NCBI GenBank assembly: GCA_902489925.1
Contig: CABUBX010000001.1
Coordinates: 28,352 to 92,351, forward strand
DNA: 64,000 nucleotides
Source of the DNA: an uncultured Lachnospiraceae bacterium
GTDB lineage: Bacteria > Bacillota > Clostridia > Lachnospirales > Lachnospiraceae
Direction of reading: 5' to 3'
Shown: in pieces, positions 16,702 through 25,456 of the stretch
Position numbering within the stretch: position 1 is the first letter of the stretch
Layout: every line of letters starts with the position of its first letter
The notes under the pieces: generated by a model
What the model saw: only the letters and a program-made list of their open reading frames with translations
The model's database searches: none
What the model was told of the DNA's origin: nothing
Position numbers and translations under genes: made by a program

Positions 16702-17577
16702 TTATGTGTCGGGCGGCGTAAACGGTTTTACAGGCAATTGATTTTGCAGACGCCATGACCGCGGCGATATACCGTAAACATTTTTAAAAGCCCGTGAAAA
16801 ATGCAGAGGGTTTGCATAGCCGATGGCATTGGAGATATCTTTGACGGAAAGCTGTGTCAGTTTCAGCAATTCGGTTGCTTTAATCATTCGGTAGTTAATA
16901 AGAAATTCCTGAGGGGTCTGACCGAGCGCTTTGTTAAAAATTGTTCCGAAATAGCTTCTGTTTAAGCCGCAGTTGGCAGCAATATCCTCAACAGATATAT
17001 CATTTTGGAAGTTTTGTTCAATAAAGCTTAGAGCCTCGTGAATATAAAAATCTTGTATTTTTTCATTTTTACTGATATAAAGAGGCGCGACAGAGCGTGT
17101 AAAATAATCAAGAAATAAAAATCCGTGTCCCAAAAGATGAAGCGGTGATTCATCGGAATGGTGGACGATGTAAAGAATTTCATCCAGCATATTTTGGCGA
17201 AGCTCTTTTGAACGGGAATGGTAAATAGGATTATCCATGGAGAGTCCGGTAATCTGAAGTGCTTCCTTGACACGGAGACCATCAAACTCAATCCAGACAT
17301 ATTCCCACGGGAATTGGTAATCAGCGGTGTAGGTACAAATCTGATTTGGAAAAATCATGAAACCTTCGCCGCTTTTTATTGTATAATTTTTTGTTTCACC
17401 TTTTTTATTTTCAGCTCTGAGTATTCCCGTGCCTGAAATAACATAGTGGAACAGGTAATGATTTCTTGTTGCCGGGCCAAAAGTATGGGATGGCTGGCAC
17501 TGTTCCCAACCGTATTGATGCAGATGAAAATCAATAAAATTTTCGCTTGGGAAAATAGAAAATAAGTAATTTTTCAT
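16702..17577 (-). CDS. AraC-family regulator of the alpha-galactoside operon
   Basis: A 291-aa transcription factor: N-terminal cupin-like sugar-sensing domain (about residues 20-160, HYLFHYVISGTG), C-terminal two-helix-turn-helix domain (about 180-275, ISVEDIAANCGLNRSYFGTIFNKALGQTP and the second helix to GISPRSWR). It is divergent from the binding-protein gene of an MsmEFG-type importer, like MsmR/RafR, so it probably activates that operon in response to an alpha-galactoside. SD AAGGAG is 11 nt upstream of the ATG. Confidence 0.9.
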   Translation of the reverse strand: MKNYLFSIFPSENFIDFHLHQYGWEQCQPSHTFGPATRNHYLFHYVISGTGILRAENKKGETKNYTIKSGEGFMIFPNQICTYTADYQFPWEYVWIEFDGLRVKEALQITGLSMDNPIYHSRSKELRQNMLDEILYIVHHSDESPLHLLGHGFLFLDYFTRSVAPLYISKNEKIQDFYIHEALSFIEQNFQNDISVEDIAANCGLNRSYFGTIFNKALGQTPQEFLINYRMIKATELLKLTQLSVKDISNAIGYANPLHFSRAFKNVYGISPRSWRLQNQLPVKPFTPPDT

Positions 17578-17602
17578 GGCAGGCTCAACTCCTTTTTACT
17601 AT

Positions 17603-17710
17603 TATATACCAAAATGCTAGATGATTTCGAGAGATTATTGAAAATCCGGCATTTTGGTATATATTCCGGGAAATCCGGCTATTTTTACAAGCATTATGAC
17701 ATGATATAAT
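17603..17710 (+). promoter_or_regulatory. Divergent control region of the alpha-galactoside operon
   Basis: A 15-bp inverted repeat (17603-17617 with 17649-17663) and a direct repeat of AAATCCGGC-N-ATTTT type (17643 and 17671) precede a good -10 TATAAT (17705-17710). No good -35 exists at 17 bp (best match TTTACA, 15-bp spacer). This fits an activator-dependent promoter with AraC-type sites. Confidence 0.6.
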
Positions 17711-17750
17711 TTATTTAACATAGAGAACGGTAAAGAAGGGAGACAAAACT

Positions 17751-19028
17751 ATGAAAAACGGAATGAAAATAGCAGCTGCAGTACTCGCCGGAAGCATGAT
17801 GACCATGACACTTACAGGATGCGGACAAAATGATGGAAGTCATAAAACGGAAATAGAAATTATGCAGTATAAGCCGGAAGCAACTGCTTATTTTGAGGAA
17901 GTGGCAGAAAAGTTTAATGCGACTCACGACGATATTCATTTGACAATCAATTCACCGAATGATGCTTCGACAATTATGAGAACACGTTTTATCCGAGAGG
18001 ATTATCCGGATATTATAGGTATCGGCGGTGATATTAACTATTCCTATTATGTGGATGCGGGTATTCTTGCGGATATTTCGGATTATGAAGGCTTGGGGGA
18101 CGTTAAGCAGGCTTATCTTGACATCGCTGAAGAATTAAAGCTTATACCGAAGGAAGGTACTTATATTCTTCCGTATGTGGCTAATGCAGCAGGAATATTG
18201 TATAACAAAGATATTTTTGAACAGCACGGGTGGGAAATTCCAAACTCATGGGATGAGCTGATTCAGCTTTGTGAAAACATGCAAAGTGAGGGCGTGCTGC
18301 CGTTTTACTTTGGATTTAAGGATGTATGGACCTGCCTTGCACCGTGGAATGCGATGGCGGTAGACCTTGCGCCTGCGGATGTATGCCGTCAGGTGAATCG
18401 GGGTGAGACAACGTTTACGGAAAATTACAGGGAAATTGCTGAGAAGTATTTGCAGTTACTTGATTATGGCCCGGATGACCCATTCGCTTATAATTATAAT
18501 GATGCATGTACTGCTTTTGCCAGAGGGGAGGCAGCAATGTATCCAATCGGAAGCTATGCGGTACCTCAGATTTTATCTGTAAATCCTGATATGAATATTG
18601 ATTCATTTGTTATGCCGGCCAATGCGGATGTTTCGAAAAATACTTTAAACTCCGGCATAGACCTTGGTTTTGCAGTGACAGCAGCATGTGAAAATAAGGA
18701 AGCTGCCTATGAGGTACTTGATTTCTTATATGCTGACGAAAATATTCAGGCATACATTGACAATCAAAATGCTGTACCTTGCAAAGAGGGCGATTTCACA
18801 CTTGCACCGATGCTTGATGGTATGTCCGAGTATATTCAGTCGGGAAGCATGACGGATTATCAGGACCATTATTATCCGTCTGAAATGGCTGTGGATGCAC
18901 AAATTCAAACATTCCTTATTAAAAAAGATGTTGATGCATTTTTAGAGAAGTTTGACAGTGACTGGAAGCGCTACAACAGGGATACAATACGAAAAGTTCA
19001 GGAATATGAAGAAGAACATGCAGATTAA
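17751..19028 (+). CDS. Sugar-binding lipoprotein of an MsmE/RafE-type importer
   Basis: Extracellular solute-binding protein family 1, 425 aa. Lipobox LTGC places the lipidated Cys at residue 24. The mature domain carries SBP_bac_1 features such as the GILYNKDIFEQHGWEIPNSW segment. It heads an operon with two permeases and a GH36 alpha-galactosidase, so melibiose, raffinose or related alpha-galactosides are the likely substrates. SD GAAGGGAG precedes the ATG. No ATPase gene is present in the operon. Confidence 0.9.
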   Translation: MKNGMKIAAAVLAGSMMTMTLTGCGQNDGSHKTEIEIMQYKPEATAYFEEVAEKFNATHDDIHLTINSPNDASTIMRTRFIREDYPDIIGIGGDINYSYYVDAGILADISDYEGLGDVKQAYLDIAEELKLIPKEGTYILPYVANAAGILYNKDIFEQHGWEIPNSWDELIQLCENMQSEGVLPFYFGFKDVWTCLAPWNAMAVDLAPADVCRQVNRGETTFTENYREIAEKYLQLLDYGPDDPFAYNYNDACTAFARGEAAMYPIGSYAVPQILSVNPDMNIDSFVMPANADVSKNTLNSGIDLGFAVTAACENKEAAYEVLDFLYADENIQAYIDNQNAVPCKEGDFTLAPMLDGMSEYIQSGSMTDYQDHYYPSEMAVDAQIQTFLIKKDVDAFLEKFDSDWKRYNRDTIRKVQEYEEEHAD

Positions 19029-19052
19029 TGATAGGAAAGGGGCGTTTGTCTG

Positions 19053-19925
19053 ATGAAAAAAATAAATAAAAAGCAGCGGACATATCTTTTGATAACATTA
19101 CCGATTTTGGCATTGTTTATTTGCTTTAATACAGTACCTTTAATCAGAGGTGCAATTTACAGCTTTACAAATTTTAAAGGCTTCGGCGAGTATGACTGGG
19201 TTGGTTTAAGAAATTATATTGATTTATTTCAGGATGCAAGAGTCGGAAAATCCTATTGGTTTACATTTAAGCTGGCTATCGCGGCAACAATAGTGACTAA
19301 TGTTATCAGCTTGCTGCTTGCACTTGGTTTAAACAGTAAAATCAGGGCAAAAAGCTTTTTCAGAGGGGCCTATTTCCTTCCTAATGTTCTGGGTTCTTTA
19401 GTTGTCGGATATATTTTTAATTACTTTTTTACATATATTCTTCCGGGTTTTGGTCAGATGATTGGCAGTGAGGCATTAGGAAAAAGTATGCTCTCAAATA
19501 CGAAAACGGCATGGATTGCCATTGTAATTGTCTGTGCATGGCAGGCGATAGCAATGAATACGATTATTTATATTTCGGGACTCCAGACAGTGCCTGAGGA
19601 TGTTTATGAAGCCGGCGCTTTAGACGGTGCTACGGGCTGGAGAAAATTTAAGAGCCTGACATTTCCGTTAATTATTCCGTTTTTCACAATTAACATGGTG
19701 CTTTGTGTGAAAAACTTCCTTATGGTATTCGACCAGATTATGGCATTGACAAAGGGCGGACCGGCTCAGAGTACAGAATCAATCTCTTACCTGATTTACA
19801 ATAATGGTATGTCCGGCGGACAGTTTGGATTCCAGAGTGCCAACGCAGTCATCTTCTTTATTGTTATCGTTATTATTTCTGTATTCCAGATGACAATCTC
19901 AGGAAAGAAGGAGGAACAGTTATGA
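19053..19925 (+). CDS. Sugar ABC permease, MsmF-like
   Basis: First membrane subunit (BPD_transp_1), 290 aa with six hydrophobic segments. The EAA loop (VYEAGALDGATGWRKFKSLTFP) is intact and would contact the ATPase. SD AAAGGGG precedes the ATG. Overlaps the next permease start by 4 bp. Confidence 0.92.
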   Translation: MKKINKKQRTYLLITLPILALFICFNTVPLIRGAIYSFTNFKGFGEYDWVGLRNYIDLFQDARVGKSYWFTFKLAIAATIVTNVISLLLALGLNSKIRAKSFFRGAYFLPNVLGSLVVGYIFNYFFTYILPGFGQMIGSEALGKSMLSNTKTAWIAIVIVCAWQAIAMNTIIYISGLQTVPEDVYEAGALDGATGWRKFKSLTFPLIIPFFTINMVLCVKNFLMVFDQIMALTKGGPAQSTESISYLIYNNGMSGGQFGFQSANAVIFFIVIVIISVFQMTISGKKEEQL

Positions 19926-20761
19926 TGAAAGAAAAGAGCAGAACGAACTGGCCGATAATGATACTTTTAGCCCTTGGGTTGGTTACAATCGCGTTTCCGC
20001 TGTATATGACGATTGTCATTGCGTTTAAGCAGCCGTCGGAGATGACAAACAGCATATCAGGAATATTATCTCTCCCACAAACATGGAGTCTGAGTAATTT
20101 TAAAGAAGCAATACGTGTGACAGATTTTTGGAATTCATTAAGAAACAGTGTTTTGATTACGTCTGTGACAGTTGTTTTATCTGTTGTCATTCATTCCTTA
20201 ATGGGCTATGCAGTCGGAAGAAATAAAGGACACAGTAAATTTTATAAATTTGTATATTTGTTTATTGTCAGCGGTATGTTTGTACCGTTTGCAATTCTTA
20301 TGATGCCTTTGGCGAAACAGACAGCTCAGATGGGACTTGGAAACTGGGTTGGTGTTGTTTTACTTTATGTTGTATTTTATATGCCGATGAATCTTTTGCT
20401 TTATACAGGCTATCTGACAAATATTCCGATGGCGCTTGAGGAAGCGGCTCAGGTTGACGGGGCGAGCACATGGACAACTTACTGGAAAGTGATTTTTCCG
20501 ATTATGAAGCCGATGCATGCAACAGTTGCGGTTATTACAGCACTTGCCGTGTGGAATGATGTGATGACACCGCTTGTCATTATGGCAGGAACAGGACAAA
20601 ATACATTGCCGCTGGCGCAGCTTAATTTTCAGACACAGTTTGGAACAAACTATAATTTAGCATTTGCCTCCTATCTTTTAGCGTTGATTCCGATTGTTGT
20701 ATTCTATATTATTTGTCAAAAACAGATTTTAAGCGGTGTTGTCAATGGTGCTGTAAAATAA
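19922..20761 (+). CDS. Sugar ABC permease, MsmG-like
   Basis: Second membrane subunit, 279 aa, six hydrophobic segments, EAA loop LEEAAQVDGASTWTTYWKV. The ATG at 19922 follows AAGGAGG, with another ATG directly after it (19925). Needs an ATPase encoded elsewhere, as is common for MsiK/MsmK-sharing importers. Confidence 0.92.
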   Translation: MMKEKSRTNWPIMILLALGLVTIAFPLYMTIVIAFKQPSEMTNSISGILSLPQTWSLSNFKEAIRVTDFWNSLRNSVLITSVTVVLSVVIHSLMGYAVGRNKGHSKFYKFVYLFIVSGMFVPFAILMMPLAKQTAQMGLGNWVGVVLLYVVFYMPMNLLLYTGYLTNIPMALEEAAQVDGASTWTTYWKVIFPIMKPMHATVAVITALAVWNDVMTPLVIMAGTGQNTLPLAQLNFQTQFGTNYNLAFASYLLALIPIVVFYIICQKQILSGVVNGAVK

Positions 20762-20787
20762 ATTTTGAAAGGTATACAGGTGAAGTT

Positions 20788-22974
20788 ATGGGTATTGCAT
20801 TTGAACAGGAAAAACGTATTTTTACATTAAATACGAAGACAACAACATACCAGTTTCAGATTGATGAATATGGTTTTTTGCTGCATCTTTATTATGGAAA
20901 AACAGCTTATGGAGATATGGATTATCTGCTGACTTATTATGACAGGGGCTTTTCTGCAAATCCGTATGATTCGGGGTTAAATCGAAAATATTCGATGGAC
21001 GCTCTGCCTCAGGAGTTTCCGTTTCGGGGAACCGGGGATTTTAGAAGCAGTGCGCTTGTTTTAAAGAATGGTGACGGTACCTGCAGCAGTGATTTCCGCT
21101 ATAAAAGCTATGAGATAAAAAAGGGCAAGTACAGCCTTTTGGGACTTCCGGCCGTGCATGCTTTAGATGAACAGGCAGAGACATTGGAAATTGTTTTGGA
21201 GGACAGCTTAACGAAGGTTCAGGCCGTGCTTTTGTATGGTGTGCTTTACGAAGACGACATTATTACAAGAAGTGTTCGTATTATTAATCAGGGCAGTGAT
21301 GATATTTGCATCGAAAAGGCAGCTTCGGCATGCTTGGATTTTATGTATGGTGATTATGATTTAATCAGCTTTTATGGACGTCATGCGATGGAACGCAATT
21401 TCCAGCGGACACCTGTAGGACATGGACGTCATGTTTTAGGAAGTCTCAGGGGAACATCCAGTCATCAATATAATCCGTCCTTTATACTTGCAGAGAAAAA
21501 TACATCGGAGGAATATGGCAGCTGCTACGGAATGGTTTTTGTATACAGTGGAAATTTTGAAGCTGAAATCGAAAAAGACCAGTATAATCAGACGCGTGCG
21601 ATGATGGGACTTGCGTCGGAATTGTTTTCCTACCCTCTGAAAAAGGGGGAAAGCTTTACGGTGCCGGAGACAATAATGACTTATTCTTCAGAAGGACTTT
21701 CAAAGTTGTCTCAAAATTTTCATCGCTGTATTAGAAAGCATGTGTGTCGGGGACAGTATGCGGACGCGCCAAGACCGGTGCTTGTGAATAGCTGGGAAGC
21801 CAATTATTTTGATTTTACAGGCGAAAGTATTGTGGCTTTGGCGAATCAGGCGGCAAAGATTGGTATAGATATGCTTGTGCTTGATGATGGCTGGTTTGGG
21901 CAGAGAAATGATGATAATACAAGTCTCGGTGATTGGACAGTCAATGAGGATAAGCTTGGCTGTACGATGGCGGAATTAATTGCAAAGGTAAATCAGGCAG
22001 GTGTGAAATTCGGATTGTGGATTGAGCCGGAGATGGTCTCAGAGACAAGCGTTCTTTATCAAGAACATCCTGACTGGGCACTTTATATACCGAACCGAAA
22101 ACCGGTGCGTGGAAGAAATCAGCTTGTTTTGGATTTTTCAAGGAAAGAGGTCCGGGATTATATTTTCGAACAGATATGCCGTGTGCTTGATGAGGGAAAT
22201 ATTGAATATATCAAATGGGATATGAACAGAAGTCTGACGGATATCTATTCCTCCGAAGCTGAAAATCAGGGGACAGTGCATTATAATTTTGTGCTCGGCG
22301 TGTATGAATTTTTGGAAAAGCTTATGAATAAGTATCCAAATATTCTTATTGAAGGATGTTCGGGCGGCGGCGGACGTTTTGATGCCGGAATGCTTTACTA
22401 CACACCGCAGATATGGTGCAGTGATAATACAGATGCGATAGACCGTCTGGAAATACAGTACGGAACATCGTTTGTTTATCCGTCCTGCTGTGTCGGTTCA
22501 CACGTATCCGCAGTGCCAAATCATCAGACAGGGCGGATGACTGCATTAAATACACGGGCTGTGACAGCGATGGCGGGAGTTTTTGGCTATGAGCTGAATC
22601 TTGGTATTTTATCGTCAGAAGAAAAGGAAGAAATCAGACAGCAGGTTAAAACATATAAGACTTATGAGGCATTGATTCAAAAGGGTGATTATTTCCGTCT
22701 TTCATCACCGCAGTCTGACGAAGTTGGCGCATGGGCTTTTGTCAGCGAGAATCAAAAAGAGGTGTTAGTCAGCGCCGTGATGCTGAAAATCCATGGAAAC
22801 ATGACAGTCAACTATATAAAGCTTCGCGGCTTAATCCCTCAGGCATTGTATGAAGATGTGCATACAAAGAAAATTTACAGCGGTGCGGCGCTGATGTATG
22901 GCGGACTTCCTTTGGAAATTGAAAATACAGCTTATCCGGCATACCAGATGTACTTAAAAGCAATTGAGCAATAA
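20788..22974 (+). CDS. Alpha-galactosidase, glycoside hydrolase family 36
   Basis: Cleaves terminal alpha-1,6-galactosyl residues from melibiose, raffinose and similar sugars. 728 aa from ATG 20788 (SD-like AGGTGAAG); the extension to 20713 overlaps the permease gene. The nucleophile motif YIKWDMNR has Asp478 and the acid/base motif CSDNTDAIDR has Asp546. Other family hallmarks are the LDDGWFG segment and IEPEMVS. No signal peptide, so it acts in the cytoplasm on imported sugar. A terminator follows at once. Confidence 0.93.
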   Translation: MGIAFEQEKRIFTLNTKTTTYQFQIDEYGFLLHLYYGKTAYGDMDYLLTYYDRGFSANPYDSGLNRKYSMDALPQEFPFRGTGDFRSSALVLKNGDGTCSSDFRYKSYEIKKGKYSLLGLPAVHALDEQAETLEIVLEDSLTKVQAVLLYGVLYEDDIITRSVRIINQGSDDICIEKAASACLDFMYGDYDLISFYGRHAMERNFQRTPVGHGRHVLGSLRGTSSHQYNPSFILAEKNTSEEYGSCYGMVFVYSGNFEAEIEKDQYNQTRAMMGLASELFSYPLKKGESFTVPETIMTYSSEGLSKLSQNFHRCIRKHVCRGQYADAPRPVLVNSWEANYFDFTGESIVALANQAAKIGIDMLVLDDGWFGQRNDDNTSLGDWTVNEDKLGCTMAELIAKVNQAGVKFGLWIEPEMVSETSVLYQEHPDWALYIPNRKPVRGRNQLVLDFSRKEVRDYIFEQICRVLDEGNIEYIKWDMNRSLTDIYSSEAENQGTVHYNFVLGVYEFLEKLMNKYPNILIEGCSGGGGRFDAGMLYYTPQIWCSDNTDAIDRLEIQYGTSFVYPSCCVGSHVSAVPNHQTGRMTALNTRAVTAMAGVFGYELNLGILSSEEKEEIRQQVKTYKTYEALIQKGDYFRLSSPQSDEVGAWAFVSENQKEVLVSAVMLKIHGNMTVNYIKLRGLIPQALYEDVHTKKIYSGAALMYGGLPLEIENTAYPAYQMYLKAIEQ

Positions 22975-22999
22975 AATAATAGGGCAATAAATATATATG

Positions 23000-23043
23000 G
23001 AGAGAATCTTGATTAAAAAACAGGATTCTCTCTATTTTTTTCT
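23000..23043 (+). terminator. Terminator of the alpha-galactosidase operon
   Basis: GAGAGAATC (23000-23008) pairs with GATTCTCTC (23024-23032), then a T-rich run to 23043. Confidence 0.85.
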
Positions 23044-23049
23044 TATTTT

Positions 23050-23478
23050 AATAAAAATGGTACCCATGCTTATTCCGGATGTCTATGGGGATATAGCGGC
23101 TATACGGTGCGAAGTGTTTATTTTGACAGTATTGCAAATGATGATTATGCTCTATTGGAAACGGTTGGAATACAACCAGACCACAAGTTGATTTTGGTCA
23201 GTATCGCGGCAGCGCTGATTTTGGCACTGGTGATGCTTATAGCCTATAAACTGGCCAACCGCCCTGAAACATATCAGCCGAAATTTGCGGCAACACTTGT
23301 TGTACTTGCGCTTGTTTCAGTGATTTTGATGGATTTAATCCAGTCTAATATTGCACTGTCACTGGGGATGCTCGGCTTGCTTTCAATTGTGCGATTTAGA
23401 ACAAATATCCGCGACCCAAGAGATATCGGCTTTATATTTTGGGCGATGGCCATTGGGATTGCGGCATTGACAGTGTGA
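23050..23478 (+). pseudogene. Composite remnant: VTC-domain fragment fused to DUF4956 fragment
   Basis: No start codon with a good SD. One frame (to about 23090) reads MLIPDVYG, and the next frame continues SGYTVRSVYFDSIANDDYA, together matching the N-terminal region of VTC/polyphosphate-polymerase domains, which implies a one-base frameshift near 23086-23095. From about 23155 the same frame changes to a DUF4956-like membrane segment with the family core SLGMLGLLSIVRFRTNIRDPRDIGFIFWAMAIGIA, then stops early at 23478, losing the last helix. VTC and DUF4956 genes are usual neighbours in Firmicutes, so an internal deletion has joined two adjacent genes. Confidence 0.65.
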
Positions 23479-23569
23479 ATCTTCTTGCACAAAATGTTCA
23501 ATGCGTCATGGACAAAACAGTGATATAATGAGCTATAATGTATTCAGTAAAGAAAAATGGGGTGGTTAA

Positions 23570-23824
23570 ATGATTCCCGGAGAAAAAATTACAATGGATA
23601 ATCTGAATCATCTGATTGAACATCATATGGCATTTCTTATACGGACGGTCAGTAATTTTACAGGACGTTATGTATCGGTGGAAAACGATGATGAATTTAG
23701 CCGTGAGGCAAAGAATAAACAACAAAGTCTCGGCATATATTTGTCAGAAAGACTTGAAGCAGAAGATGAGCGATTGGAACAGGATGAGGATAAAGATGAC
23801 GATGCCGACGAATTGGAGGTATGA
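23570..23824 (+). pseudogene. SigI-like sigma factor N-terminal fragment with foreign acidic tail
   Basis: An 84-aa open frame with a plausible SD (GGGGTGG). Residues about 10-44 (NHLIEHHMAFLIRTVSNFTG, then RYVSVENDDEFS) match the start of region 2 of SigI-type sigma factors, where the sequence should go on IGLIAFNEAI. Here it switches to REAKNKQQSLGIYL and a very acidic C-terminus (EDKDDDADE). The DNA-binding regions are absent. I read it as an internal deletion that joined the sigma gene head to the tail of another gene. It may still be translated, as its stop overlaps the next gene. Confidence 0.55.
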
Positions 23825-23826
23825 CA

Positions 23827-24222
23827 ATGAAGAAAAAAGTATTTGTATTTGCAGGTGTTTTATGTATGACAGCGATGTTTATGGTCGGCTGCGGAAGCCA
23901 GACTCCGGCAGCAAACCAAGAGGCATCCGAGCCAAATGCGCAGACACAAAGCAGTAGCGCCCAAAGTGAAACAGTACCGGAAAGCGCTGCACCTCAGACG
24001 GTACAGAGTACGTCAGAAAATGCAGAAGTCGCGGCAAAGGCAGCCGCATTAAAGGATGCGGGGATTGACGAAAAGGATGTGCTTGCGATTTCTATTCATA
24101 AGGAATATGATGACGGACGGATGCTTTATGAGGGCGAGATTATTTACGGAAATACCGACTATGATTTTGAAATAGATGCCCAAACAGGCGATATCCTTGA
24201 ATGGAGTGAGGGAAAACTGTAA
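23827..24222 (+). CDS. Small lipoprotein with a C-terminal PepSY-like domain
   Basis: A 131-aa secreted lipoprotein. The signal peptide ends in lipobox MVGC (Cys about residue 21), followed by a Q/S/A/P-rich linker and a C-terminal PepSY-like domain (AALKDAGIDEKDVLAISI, then YDFEIDAQTGDILEW). PepSY domains are proposed inhibitors of extracellular peptidases. ATG 23827 is chosen because GGAGG (23814-23818) lies about 8 nt upstream; the ATG at 23821 overlaps the preceding stop and is too near the SD. Confidence 0.82.
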   Translation: MKKKVFVFAGVLCMTAMFMVGCGSQTPAANQEASEPNAQTQSSSAQSETVPESAAPQTVQSTSENAEVAAKAAALKDAGIDEKDVLAISIHKEYDDGRMLYEGEIIYGNTDYDFEIDAQTGDILEWSEGKL

Positions 24223-24298
24223 AGAAAGAAGCTCTGTGACACATATTTTTAACTGTTTTTTCACATACTAAAGCATCAAAAGATGCGGGGTGACAAAG

Positions 24299-25348
24299 AT
24301 GACAGTGCAGGGAAAGAAAAAATTAATATGGCTGTTTAAGACAGCGCTTGTGACAGCGGGAGTGTATATTTTTTTAAAATATATGCTCTCGATTGTTATG
24401 CCTTTTGTGATTGCTTACGCTCTGTGCCGGTTACTGGAACCCGCAGTGCTTTTTTTATATAAAAAATTTAAAGTGCCTATCGGCATCAGCGGAACGGTGC
24501 TTGTCACAGCCGTATTTTCAGGTCTTGTTTTGGCAGCGGGTATTTTGGGGCGATATTTGCTTGAACAATTAAAAATTATTATTCAAAATGCAGACAGTAT
24601 GATTTTAAAGTTGTGGGAAATCATCGGAAGTATATGTGACCGTATAAGTCTGTTTTTTGGATGTTCGTCCGAGCGGTTGTTTGAAGGACTGAAGCTGATG
24701 GGCGAAAATGGGATGAAGCTGGCTTCGGAAAATGCTTATATGATTTTAAAAAACTATGGATATCCTGCGGTTTGCGGCTTTTTATCAATTTTTGTGATTT
24801 CGGCAATTTCGGCGGTGGCGGCGGCACTGCTTATTAAAAATAAAAGGCAGATTGACGGGGACATAAGACAGAGTGAATTTTTCTTTGAGGTATCAGAGAT
24901 TGCGGCGCGCGTTTGCGATACTGTCGGCTGTTTTTTTAAGGCACAGGCAATCATTATTGCGATTGTTGCACTGATATGCGCTGCAGGCTTAAAAATTGCA
25001 GGGACAGAATATGCGGTGTTGATTGGTGTAGGAATTGCATTTTTAGATGCGCTGCCTGTTATTGGCAGCGGAACAATTCTCGTGCCGTGGCTGGTGATTG
25101 ACTTTTTTATAGGGAACTACAGACATGGTGTGATACTGGCCGTGATTTATGGACTTTGTACGGTTGTCAGAGAAGTGCTTGAGGCAAAGCTTATGGGCAG
25201 CCGACTTGGCATTAACGAATTTTATATGATGGCAGTGACATTTATCGGAATGAAGCTTTTTGGAATTTCGGGAATTATTCTCGGACCTGTAGGACTTATT
25301 TTGATACTGGAATTATTATCTCAGTTGAAGAAACGCTATCGTCTGTAA
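24299..25348 (+). CDS. YtvI-like sporulation membrane protein (AI-2E transporter family)
   Basis: Polytopic membrane protein of the AI-2E exporter (PF01594) family, 349 aa, most like the sporulation protein YtvI. About seven to eight hydrophobic segments; the C-terminal part has the family GVGIAFLDALPVIGSGTILVPW and SRLGINEFYMMAVTFIG segments. GGGGTG is 6 nt before ATG 24299; a GTG at 24290 would lie inside this SD. The role is inferred from family membership only. Confidence 0.82.
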   Translation: MTVQGKKKLIWLFKTALVTAGVYIFLKYMLSIVMPFVIAYALCRLLEPAVLFLYKKFKVPIGISGTVLVTAVFSGLVLAAGILGRYLLEQLKIIIQNADSMILKLWEIIGSICDRISLFFGCSSERLFEGLKLMGENGMKLASENAYMILKNYGYPAVCGFLSIFVISAISAVAAALLIKNKRQIDGDIRQSEFFFEVSEIAARVCDTVGCFFKAQAIIIAIVALICAAGLKIAGTEYAVLIGVGIAFLDALPVIGSGTILVPWLVIDFFIGNYRHGVILAVIYGLCTVVREVLEAKLMGSRLGINEFYMMAVTFIGMKLFGISGIILGPVGLILILELLSQLKKRYRL

Positions 25349-25373
25349 AAAACGGCAATGACCTATGATTTGA

Positions 25374-25408
25374 TTGACAATAATTAATGTCTTGATTATA
25401 ATTTAATC
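25374..25408 (+). promoter_or_regulatory. Full-consensus promoter of modABC with an overlapping palindrome
   Basis: TTGACA (25374-25379), exactly 17 bp, TATAAT (25397-25402). GATTA-N5-TAATC (25394-25408) straddles the -10 and is a candidate operator, although it is AT-rich. Confidence 0.75.
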
Positions 25409-25456
25409 ATCTTGTGGAAAAACTTTCATAATGCAAAAAATTTTGGAGGCGAGCAT

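Noticed and set aside
22997..23191. A 64-aa protein starting at 22997
   Set aside because: The frame begins inside the operon terminator hairpin and only its middle matches the VTC fragment; it is part of the remnant.
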